From Cystobacter fuscus DSM 2262 (GTDB lineage: Bacteria > Myxococcota > Myxococcia > Myxococcales > Myxococcaceae): a stretch of DNA of 64,000 nt. A program made the translations under genes and the position numbers. Of the stretch, positions 36,022 to 42,862 are shown in pieces. Where the stretch lies: positions 310,001 through 374,000 of the forward strand of contig NZ_ANAH02000001.1 in assembly GCF_000335475.2 (NCBI RefSeq), in the 5' to 3' direction. Within the stretch, counting starts at the first letter, position 1. Each line of letters opens with the position of its first letter. The notes beneath the pieces were generated by a model that had not been told where the DNA came from, did not search any database, and saw only the letters and a program-made list of their open reading frames with translations.

Positions 36022-37062
36022 ATGACGCCCCCCTCGCCCCTGTTCCGATGGAGTGCCGTATTGCTGTCCCTCTCCCTGGCCGCGTGCCGGCCCTCCGGAG
36101 CGCCCGTGGACCGACGCACTCCCGTGGTGATCGACACCGACATGGGATCGGATGACGCCATGGCCATCGCGTTCCTGCTGCGTCGGCCCGACGTGGAGGT
36201 GAAGGCCATCACCGTCACCGGCGCGGGGCTGGCGCACTGCGAGCCCGGTGTGCGCAACGCGCTGCGGCTGCTGGCGCTCGCGAACCACCCGGACATTCCC
36301 GTGGCCTGTGGCCGCACGACGCCCCTCCAGGGCAGCCATGCCTATCCGGATGACTGGCGCCAACAGGCGGACATCCTCAACGGCGTCCCACTGCCCGAGC
36401 CGAGATTCTCCGCCTCCGCGTCGACGGCCGTGCAGGTGCTGACCTCCGCCCTGGAAGGCTCCGAGCGGAAGGTGACGGTGCTCGCGCTGGGCAACCTCAC
36501 CAACCTGGCGGAGGCCCTCCAGGCGAGGCCCTCCCTCGCCGAGCGCGTGGAGCAGCTCTACGTGATGGGCGGAGCCGTGACGGTGCCCGGCAACGTCGGT
36601 GACAGTCCGGGCGTCAATCCTCCCAATCCGTATGCGGAGTGGAACATCTACGTGGACCCCGAGGCGGCGGCGCGAGTGTTCGAGACCGTGCCGGCCATGC
36701 TCGTGCCGCTCGACGCGACCAACCACGTGCAGGTGACGGAGGAGTTCCTCCAGCGCTTCGAGAAGGACCGCCAGACAGCGGAGGCCGACTTCGTCTACCG
36801 GCTCCTGGCCAGCGATCCGGACTACGTCCGCAGCGGCACGTACTTCTTCTGGGATCCGCTCGCGGCCGCGTCGCTGGCGGTGGAGGGAATCGTCACCTTC
36901 GAGCCGAAGAAGGTGCGGGTCGTCGTGGAGGAAGGCGAGAGCAGCGGGCGGACGCAGGAAGCGGAGACCGGGCACACGGTGCGAGCCGGAGTCTCGGCGG
37001 ACCGCCAGAAGTTCGAGTCGGCCTTCCTGGACACGCTCAATGGAAGGGTCCACGTCCCCTGA
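36022..37062 (+). CDS. Lipoprotein of the nucleoside hydrolase (IUNH) family
   Basis: 346 residues from ATG 36022. The N-terminus MTPPSPLFRWSAVLLSLSLAAC is a lipoprotein signal with lipobox SLAAC, so the protein is exported and lipid-anchored. The mature enzyme has PVVIDTDMGSDDAMAIAFLL, the Ca-binding DTDxGxDD motif, plus VLALGNLTNLA and LYVMGGAV. The C-terminal active-site segment reads YFFWDPLAA; the His of the classical HDP is Trp, while the Asp is kept. It should split nucleosides or related N-ribosides outside the inner membrane, with the base preference unknown. The final 341 coding bases are repeated at 39095-39435 behind a toxin module. Confidence 0.9.
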   Translation: MTPPSPLFRWSAVLLSLSLAACRPSGAPVDRRTPVVIDTDMGSDDAMAIAFLLRRPDVEVKAITVTGAGLAHCEPGVRNALRLLALANHPDIPVACGRTTPLQGSHAYPDDWRQQADILNGVPLPEPRFSASASTAVQVLTSALEGSERKVTVLALGNLTNLAEALQARPSLAERVEQLYVMGGAVTVPGNVGDSPGVNPPNPYAEWNIYVDPEAAARVFETVPAMLVPLDATNHVQVTEEFLQRFEKDRQTAEADFVYRLLASDPDYVRSGTYFFWDPLAAASLAVEGIVTFEPKKVRVVVEEGESSGRTQEAETGHTVRAGVSADRQKFESAFLDTLNGRVHVP

Positions 37063-37075
37063 AGGTGGGCGGCGG
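36722..37075 (+). repeat. Left 354-bp direct repeat (nucleoside hydrolase 3' end)
   Basis: Bases 36722-37075 match 39095-39448 at offset 2,373 with three mismatches seen: GCG against GTC in one Arg/Ser codon (two bases), and one base beyond the stop. The left copy belongs to the intact gene. Confidence 0.93.
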
Positions 37076-37133
37076 ATCGAGAGTTCTGACATCTCTGCCG
37101 GCCACCTGACTCCGTGAACAGTTAGAGTGTGGA

Positions 37134-38429
37134 ATGAGCAAGACTTTCTTGTTGCTGCGCCTGGGCATGGCCTTGAGCTTGGTGCTGCTCACATCGTGCA
37201 TGACGACCCGAGGCTCGGAGGTGAACGAAGCTCACCCGAAGCAGGAACCCATGGCGGTGCGGGTGAGCGAACTGCCCGGAGGCAAACTGAGGCTTGCCTT
37301 CAAGCCGGTGGCGCCAGACCTGGCACTGGAGCAAGTACGGCCGCAGGAGGCGCGGGAAGTACTCGCGACCTTCCATGCGTCCTTCCCGAGGGAACAAGGG
37401 CGTCGTTTCCGGCTCGTGCGAACCTCGACGGAGCCAGAGCCCGAGGAGTGGGAACGACGGCTGAGAGAGGAGTTCGTGTCCCGCTATGGAGTTCCCGAGG
37501 TGCCACTGCCCGGAGCACTAGAGACGAGCCCCGTCTTCATGGCATTGAAATTGTCACCTCCCCATATGGGTGAAGGTGCCCGGGATGCGGCACGGGAACT
37601 GTTCCGCTCACCCGTGTTCCTCTCTAGCGTCGCGTTGTCGGTGCTGGTGTATTTCTCCGCCTGGCTGGCACCGGAGCCCTTGTTCACCAAAGCCTTTGTG
37701 ACGGCGCTGACGCTGAGGCTGGCTTTGCTGGTGGGCGTGCTGGAACTCAACCGATTCGCGAGGGCATGCGCGAGGTTGTACCAGGAGGCCGAGGCGGCGA
37801 GATCGGTGGAGGAATTGGAGGTGGTCGCGGAGCGCTTCGGCAAAACGGTGGGAGGAACGGGGCTGCGAGTGCTGATGCTGGCAGCCAGCATGGGAGTGGC
37901 CAGGGGATTGCCGGAGGTGCCCCAAGGAGGCATTGGAGCGCTGCTACAGGCGCCACGGCACGCGTTGACCGGGGGAATGACTGTAGAGGGAGCGGCAACG
38001 GTGCAGATGGTGGCCGACGGCACCATTGTCGTAACGGGCATAGCAGCGGGCACGGCGACTTCAGCGGCGGGCAAAGCCTGCACGGATGGAACCGAGAGCC
38101 AGAATGACTACCACTGGCACCACCTCGCCACGAACAAGAATGAGATTTCATCGCGATATGGCGGCCCATGGACGCCCTTGTTCGAAAAGCTCTTCACAAA
38201 GGCTGGGATGAGTCTGGATGCGGCGGAAAACCTCGTCTATCTCAAGGGACATAAAGGCCCCCATCCCGAGGAGTACCATTCGGAAGTCTATCAGCGACTT
38301 GAAACAGCACTCAGGAAATGCCAGACCGTTGCACAATGCAAAAGCAATCTGGTGCGAGCACTCCAAAAAGTGGCGGATGAGGTATGCTCTCCCGGAGCCT
38401 CGCTCCACCAATGGGTGACGAAGACCTAG
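37134..38429 (+). CDS. SitA-like lipoprotein toxin with AHH-type nuclease domain
   Basis: 431 residues. A lipoprotein signal (MSKTFLLLRLGMALSLVLLTSC, Cys22 of LTSC) is followed by a variable region, two or three hydrophobic helices (~165-215, SVALSVLVYFSAWLA and LRLALLVGVL), and a Gly-rich linker. The C-terminal ~105 residues (from about H327) carry YHWHHLATNKN, GMSLDAAENLVYLKGHKGPH and a following PEEYHSEVY. This His-rich pattern, with the doublet H329-H330, fits the AHH branch of HNH/Endo VII nucleases. Lipoprotein toxins of this plan are the SitA family (TIGR02269-like) that Myxococcus passes between kin by outer-membrane exchange; the match is by architecture. The adjacent gene should give immunity. 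Confidence 0.85.
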   Translation: MSKTFLLLRLGMALSLVLLTSCMTTRGSEVNEAHPKQEPMAVRVSELPGGKLRLAFKPVAPDLALEQVRPQEAREVLATFHASFPREQGRRFRLVRTSTEPEPEEWERRLREEFVSRYGVPEVPLPGALETSPVFMALKLSPPHMGEGARDAARELFRSPVFLSSVALSVLVYFSAWLAPEPLFTKAFVTALTLRLALLVGVLELNRFARACARLYQEAEAARSVEELEVVAERFGKTVGGTGLRVLMLAASMGVARGLPEVPQGGIGALLQAPRHALTGGMTVEGAATVQMVADGTIVVTGIAAGTATSAAGKACTDGTESQNDYHWHHLATNKNEISSRYGGPWTPLFEKLFTKAGMSLDAAENLVYLKGHKGPHPEEYHSEVYQRLETALRKCQTVAQCKSNLVRALQKVADEVCSPGASLHQWVTKT

Positions 38430-38439
38430 GGAGCCGAGA

Positions 38440-39012
38440 ATGAGGCACATGGCCCGGTATTTCGAACTGATGGACGACAGGCGATCCGAGTCACGGTGGC
38501 ATCTGGGAAGCCCCATGGATGAGCAAGGGAAGGAACTAGACCCCTGGCAATTCAAGGATGGGAAATCGCTCGAACTCGGCTGCGTTCCTCGGTTTCCACT
38601 CGATGCGCCAGGGCGTCCTCTGGACTATTGCTGGGCGGCGTTTTCCATTCCTGTCGTCCATGAACGGGTCGTCCAGCTCTTCGAGCGGCTGGATGTCCAA
38701 GAAGTGCAGTTCCTTCCCGTGCGCGTCGAGGGCCATGATTCACCCTACTTCATCCTCAACGCGCTTCGCTTCATCCGGTGTATCGACGACGCCCGGTGCA
38801 GACGGGTGGCGTACTGGACGCCCGAGGATGAACAGCCAGAAAAAGTGGGGGAGTACCGTGTTGTTTCGGGCCTGCGCATCGACCCCGGAAAAGTAGGAGG
38901 GGCCCACATCTTCCGGCCCTGGGGCTGGCCGGTCGCCCTCATCGTCTCCGGAGATCTCAAGCAGGCCATGGAGGCGGAGGGCATCACCGGCACACGGTTC
39001 GTCGAGGTGTGA
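38440..39012 (+). CDS. imm11-like immunity protein
   Basis: 190 residues starting MRHMARYFELMDDRRSESRW, 10 bp after the toxin stop. The pattern RYFELxDD, RWHLGSPMDEQG, PLDYCWAAFSIPV, YFILNALRFIRCIDDAR, YWTPEDEQPEKVGEYR, and a C-terminal ALIVSGDLKQAMEAEGITG fits the imm11 (DUF1629-like) family. This family often follows AHH lipoprotein toxins in myxobacteria. No signal peptide, so it acts inside the cell, which suits neutralising a nuclease that reaches the cytoplasm. Cognate pairing with the upstream gene is inferred from order and spacing. Confidence 0.82.
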   Translation: MRHMARYFELMDDRRSESRWHLGSPMDEQGKELDPWQFKDGKSLELGCVPRFPLDAPGRPLDYCWAAFSIPVVHERVVQLFERLDVQEVQFLPVRVEGHDSPYFILNALRFIRCIDDARCRRVAYWTPEDEQPEKVGEYRVVSGLRIDPGKVGGAHIFRPWGWPVALIVSGDLKQAMEAEGITGTRFVEV

Positions 39013-39038
39013 CGCTTGTCCGCCTCGGGCGCACACCA

Positions 39039-39069
39039 GGGCGAACAGGGCTCATTCACCTGCTCGCCC
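39039..39069 (+). terminator. Hairpin after the immunity gene
   Basis: GGGCGA-A-CAGG (39039-39049) pairs with CCTG-C-TCGCCC (39059-39069) around a 9-base loop, 27 bp after the immunity gene stop. No U run follows. It closes the toxin-immunity unit just before the orphan hydrolase fragment. Confidence 0.45.
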
Positions 39070-39094
39070 CTCCCCAGCGGAACGCGAGGAGATG

Positions 39095-39435
39095 ACCACG
39101 TGCAGGTGACGGAGGAGTTCCTCCAGCGCTTCGAGAAGGACCGCCAGACAGCGGAGGCCGACTTCGTCTACCGGCTCCTGGCCAGCGATCCGGACTACGT
39201 CCGCAGCGGCACGTACTTCTTCTGGGATCCGCTCGCGGCCGCGTCGCTGGCGGTGGAGGGAATCGTCACCTTCGAGCCGAAGAAGGTGCGGGTCGTCGTG
39301 GAGGAAGGCGAGAGCAGCGGGCGGACGCAGGAAGCGGAGACCGGGCACACGGTGTCAGCCGGAGTCTCGGCGGACCGCCAGAAGTTCGAGTCGGCCTTCC
39401 TGGACACGCTCAATGGAAGGGTCCACGTCCCCTGA
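39095..39435 (+). pseudogene. Orphan 3' fragment of the nucleoside hydrolase gene
   Basis: 113 codons plus stop identical to the end of the gene at 36022-37062 except for one codon pair (Arg to Ser). It lacks the signal peptide, the DTDxGxDD site and most of the enzyme, so it cannot be active. The frame is open a little upstream but that part is not homologous. The matching DNA extends to 39448, making the right-hand 354-bp repeat. Confidence 0.9.
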
Positions 39436-39613
39436 AGGTGGGCGGTGGGACTTACCGTCCAGCGGTCGAGATCCCTGATACCTATACTGGACTACGTTGC
39501 GGCCGGTGAGCATGCCCGCCAGGCAGGCTCGCCTCCATTTGGTGGAGGCCGCGAAGGCGGGGCGCTACTGCAGCGTCAGTGCGGCATGACATGCTGGCGA
39601 GCCAGGTGAGGAC

Positions 39614-40462
39614 GTGAGCGACCATTCCAAGATCGAGTGGACGGATGCGACGTGGAACCCGGTGAGGGGCTGCACGAAGATCAGTCCGGGCTGCAAACAC
39701 TGTTACGCGGAGACGTTCGCCGAGCGTTTCCGAGGAGTGCCCGGGCACCCCTATGAGCAGGGCTTCGACTTGCGGTTGGTGCCCGAAAAACTAGCGGAGC
39801 CCCTTCGCTGGAGGTCCCCGAAGTGCATCTTTGTCAATTCGATGAGCGACCTCTTCCACGCGGACGTTCCTGTTGACTACATCGTCGCGGTGGCGCGAGT
39901 GATGGCGCTGGCGAACTGGCACACCTACCAGGTGCTGACGAAGCGCTCAGAACGGATGAGGGAACTCCTGAGGGGCGAATTGGCGTTCGCTGCCCAGTTG
40001 CCACATATCTGGTGGGGCGTCAGCGTAGAGGATCGCCGCTACGGGGTACCGCGCATCGAGCACTTGCGTGAAGCACCTGCTCGGGTCCGGTTCCTCTCGG
40101 TAGAGCCACTGCTCGATGACCTGGGCCGGGTGGACCTGTCCGGCATCCACTGGGTCATCGTGGGTGGGGAAAGCGGCGCAGGGGCGAGGCCTCTGCACAG
40201 GGAGTGGGTCGCATCCCTCCGGGATCAATGCGCCGAGGCGGGCGTGGCGTTCTTTTTCAAGCAGTGGGGCGGCGTGCGCAAGAGCAAGACGGGCCGTCTA
40301 CTCGATGGACTGACTCATGATGAGCTTCCGCATCGAGTCGTCATACCGAACCCACTCGAAGCACAGCGGCAACATGCACTGGCGCAGGCAGAGGCTCTTT
40401 CACAGGCGTGGCAGGCACGACTCAAAAGCCACCAAGCGGGTGCTCGAACCGCCGAGGCATGA
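39614..40462 (+). CDS. Three-Cys-motif protein, phage Gp37/Gp68 family (DUF5131), copy 2
   Basis: 282 residues from GTG 39614, with AGGTGAGG upstream. It shares IEWTDATWNPVRGCTKISPG and the same Cys20/Cys27/Cys30 as copy 1, as well as FVNSMSDLFH, YQVLTKRSE, WWGVSVEDRRYGVPRI, LSVEPLLDDLG and FFFKQWGG. It has a longer C-terminal tail rich in Gln and Ala. Codon use is GC-rich like the host, unlike copy 1, so the two were probably acquired at different times. No tcmP follows; it stands alone ~165 bp after the orphan hydrolase fragment. Confidence 0.9.
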   Translation: MSDHSKIEWTDATWNPVRGCTKISPGCKHCYAETFAERFRGVPGHPYEQGFDLRLVPEKLAEPLRWRSPKCIFVNSMSDLFHADVPVDYIVAVARVMALANWHTYQVLTKRSERMRELLRGELAFAAQLPHIWWGVSVEDRRYGVPRIEHLREAPARVRFLSVEPLLDDLGRVDLSGIHWVIVGGESGAGARPLHREWVASLRDQCAEAGVAFFFKQWGGVRKSKTGRLLDGLTHDELPHRVVIPNPLEAQRQHALAQAEALSQAWQARLKSHQAGARTAEA

Positions 40463-40784
40463 CGCTTCATGTAGTGGCTGAATAGCATCGCAGGCGTGTC
40501 TGCCCTGGGCGGACGTCCAGGCGAACGCGGGCTGCATCCACCCGCTCGCCCGCTCCAACGGAGTGCGGGAATGCACCCGCCCCCACACACTTGCTCCAGT
40601 GCTGGCTCATCGGGAGCACAGCGAAACAGCCGACATCCCCACCCAAAGGAGATGACCCGGAGCGCGCCTGGAGGTCGGCCCGCACAGGAACCAGGGTGGG
40701 CCTCCCGTCGCGCCACCCCCGCTGTCCTCCAGACCAACGCATGGTCAAGGTCGAAGGGAACCCTTCAACTCGAGGGAGGCGCAT
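40463..40784. other. 322-bp gene-free stretch
   Basis: No gene is supported here. Short open frames on both strands lack a ribosome site or family features. It marks the end of the accessory island. An AG-rich GGGAGG at the end is the ribosome site of the next gene. Confidence 0.5.
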
Positions 40785-41309
40785 ATGGCGGACACCAATC
40801 AGGGTGAGATGGACATCAACCCACAATCGCAGCGCACGGAGGAGCCAGATGCAACACGGCGCGCCTCGGGAGTCGACCTACAAGCCCGGCGCGAGCAGCG
40901 CCGAGAAACCAGGCGCAACCAGACCTACAAGGCCTTCCTGCGCAACCTCATGGCCATCGGCTCGATGAACGAGCAAGACGCGGAGCGTGCCGCGATCTCG
41001 GTGCTCTGCGTCCTGGAACAGCGGCTCTTCGGCGGGGAGCCGGCCCACCTGGAAGCCCAGCTCCCCGGCAAGCTTCAGGATCTGCTGATCCGCTGCGAGC
41101 GGCACACGGGCAAGCCCGCGAGCAAGTTCGGCAAGGAGGACTTCATCCAGATGGTGGCGCAGGACCTGGAAGTGGAACCCCTCTTGGCGGAGCGGAGGAT
41201 CCGCGCCGTCTTCACCGCCTTGAGGGATCAGGTCTCCGAGGGGGAGATCGACGACGTCATCGGCCAGCTGCCCTCCGACCTGCGCGAGCTGTGGCACCTC
41301 ACCATCTGA
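40785..41309 (+). CDS. DUF2267 domain protein
   Basis: 174 residues from ATG 40785, with GAGGGAGG 6-8 bases upstream. After a polar, Arg-rich N-terminal ~45 residues, the domain shows paired helical repeats of the DUF2267 type: ERAAISVLCVLEQRL then LPGKLQDLLIR, and later FIQMVAQDLEV, AERRIRAVFTALRDQVSEGEIDDVIGQLP and DLRELWHL. Function unknown. No membrane segment or signal peptide. Confidence 0.78.
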   Translation: MADTNQGEMDINPQSQRTEEPDATRRASGVDLQARREQRRETRRNQTYKAFLRNLMAIGSMNEQDAERAAISVLCVLEQRLFGGEPAHLEAQLPGKLQDLLIRCERHTGKPASKFGKEDFIQMVAQDLEVEPLLAERRIRAVFTALRDQVSEGEIDDVIGQLPSDLRELWHLTI

Positions 41310-41342
41310 CGTGCGTCGAGGCCCGGTCTCCCCCGCGCGCGG

Positions 41343-41864
41343 TCAATCCTGTCCCTCCGAGGAGCGACCGCGTGAGGGGGCGTCGGGCTTGAAGAGGGAG
41401 CGGCCCGGGGTCGCCATCCACGCCAGCGAGAAGTGCTTGCCCTGGGGGTGGAGCGCCAGCACGGCCCCCTTGCGCAGCTTGCCGGGCAGTTCCTCCTGCT
41501 CCAGGGCGCGCGCGCCCGCGACGGCGAGCGAGGGATTGTGCCCCACGAGCATCCAGCCCGGGCCCAGCTCGCGAGCCATGTGGAGGATGCGCTTGGGCGC
41601 CTGGGGACGGGGCCGCAGCTCGGGGAGGAGTTCCACGTGCGCGAGCCCGAAGGCCTCGGCGAGGATCTCCGCGGTCTGGATGGCGCGCACCAGGGGACTC
41701 GTGGCGATGCCCACCATGGGCGTGAGGCGTGCGAGCTTGCGTGCGTGGGCACGGAAGGTGGCCCTGCCCTCGAGCGTCAGGGGACGGCTCTCGTCACCCA
41801 GGCGGTGGTCACCCTCGGCCTCGGCGTGGCGGACGAACATCAGGGGCATCTGGTGGGAAGACAT
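41343..41864 (-). CDS. sixA: Phosphohistidine phosphatase SixA-like
   Basis: 173 residues from ATG 41864. The histidine phosphatase motif is MFVRHAEAEGD (RHG type, here RHA), followed by PLTLEGRATFRAHARKL, IATSPLVRAIQTAEIL and the second His in MLVGHNPSLA. This small single-domain form matches SixA, which removes phosphate from phospho-His proteins such as HPt domains and NPr. The frame is open far upstream but overlaps miaE antisense. The tail after ~150 is rich in Ser/Arg. Convergent with the DUF2267 gene. Confidence 0.88.
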   Translation of the reverse strand: MSSHQMPLMFVRHAEAEGDHRLGDESRPLTLEGRATFRAHARKLARLTPMVGIATSPLVRAIQTAEILAEAFGLAHVELLPELRPRPQAPKRILHMARELGPGWMLVGHNPSLAVAGARALEQEELPGKLRKGAVLALHPQGKHFSLAWMATPGRSLFKPDAPSRGRSSEGQD

Positions 41865-41990
41865 GGCGGGAGTGTCCCTAAAGCCCCGGGGCCCAAGGGA
41901 CAAGCAACGTTCCCGCGTCAGGACTCCCGGCGGCGCGACACGTTCGTGACGGTGGAACCCCGCGTCCGGCGGGCGGTAGAGTCCGCGCCC

Positions 41991-42614
41991 ATGTCCCGTC
42001 CCACGCCTGACCGCCGTCCCCTCTCGGGTGAGGGCCCCGTCATCCTCCGGGCGCCCAGTGATCCACGCTGGCTGCCCCTCGCGCTCGAGCGCTTCGACGA
42101 GGTGCTGGTGGACCATGCCCACTGCGAGAAGAAGGCCGCGGCCAACGCCCTCTCGATGATCCAGGTGTACCCGGACCTGCCGGGCCTGCCCGCGCAGATG
42201 GCGCGGCTGGCGCGCGAGGAGAGCGCGCACCTGGCCCGGGTGCTGGAGCTGATGGCCGCCCGCGGCCTGACCTTGAACCGGGACGCGGGAGACCCCTACG
42301 CCCAGGGCCTGCAGAAGGCCGTGCGCACCTCGCACGAGGGCCGCAAGGTGGACCGGCTGCTCGTGGCCGCCGTCATCGAGGCCCGCTCCTGCGAGCGCCT
42401 GTCGCTGCTCGCCGAGGGACTGGAGGAGGACTCGCTGCGCCGCTTCTACGCGGAGCTCGCCCAGTCCGAGGATGGCCACCAGTCGCTCTTCTACCGGCTG
42501 GCCGTCACGGCGGCGGGCGGCGACGAGACGCCGGTGCGCGCCCGCCTGGAGGAGCTGCTCGTCCTCGAGGCCGAGGTGCTCCAGCGCATCGGGGTGCGCG
42601 CCGCCATCCACTGA
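41991..42614 (+). CDS. miaE: tRNA-(ms2io6A)-hydroxylase MiaE
   Basis: 207 residues from ATG 41991. A ferritin-like four-helix di-iron protein: ligands can be placed in VDHAHCEKKAAANALSMI, REESAHLARVLELM, VIEARSCERLSLLAEGL and QSEDGHQSLFYRL (E...ExxH twice). The spacing and WLPLALERFDEVLVDHAHCE are typical of MiaE. The enzyme hydroxylates the isopentenyl group of modified A37 in tRNAs. Start choice gives the family length. The sixA gene is divergent on its left. Confidence 0.93.
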   Translation: MSRPTPDRRPLSGEGPVILRAPSDPRWLPLALERFDEVLVDHAHCEKKAAANALSMIQVYPDLPGLPAQMARLAREESAHLARVLELMAARGLTLNRDAGDPYAQGLQKAVRTSHEGRKVDRLLVAAVIEARSCERLSLLAEGLEEDSLRRFYAELAQSEDGHQSLFYRLAVTAAGGDETPVRARLEELLVLEAEVLQRIGVRAAIH

Positions 42615-42624
42615 ACGGATGAAA

Positions 42625-42661
42625 CGCCCTCCAGGGCGAGCCCCGCCCCTCCTCGCGGGGC
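42625..42661 (+). terminator. Double hairpin after miaE
   Basis: CGCCCT-CC-AGGGCG and then GCCCCGC (42640-42646) with GCGGGGC (42655-42661) make two stems just after the miaE stop at 42614. The remaining ~200 bp to the next gene holds no gene. No U run. Confidence 0.4.
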
Positions 42662-42862
42662 GAGCTCAATGCCTTGCATCCACCATGGCGGGCGCGGCCC
42701 GCCCAATCCCAGACATTCCAGCCTCCCCTCGCGACGACCTGAGTCCCCGGGTCCGTGGATTTCCATTCGGATCCAGGTTGCTGTGAAACCCACGCATGTT
42801 CAGGTTCGCCCCCCGCTATCAGGCACAGGGGTGGGTCCGCGAGGGCGGGGAGGGGCGAACGA

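Larger units (their letters stand above)
37076..39094 (+). mobile_element. Inserted module 2: lipoprotein toxin and immunity cargo
   Basis: The segment between the two 354-bp repeats carries exactly two genes, a SitA-like lipoprotein toxin and an imm11-like protein, and ends in a hairpin. It starts 14 bp after the nucleoside hydrolase stop. The arrangement repeats the logic of module 1: cargo directly behind a plus-strand gene and a second copy of that gene's end behind the cargo. No recombinase is encoded. Confidence 0.7.

Noticed and set aside
37076-39094. Possible integrase or transposase remnants within the toxin module
   Set aside because: All frames were read for tyrosine or serine recombinase and DDE motifs, and none was seen.
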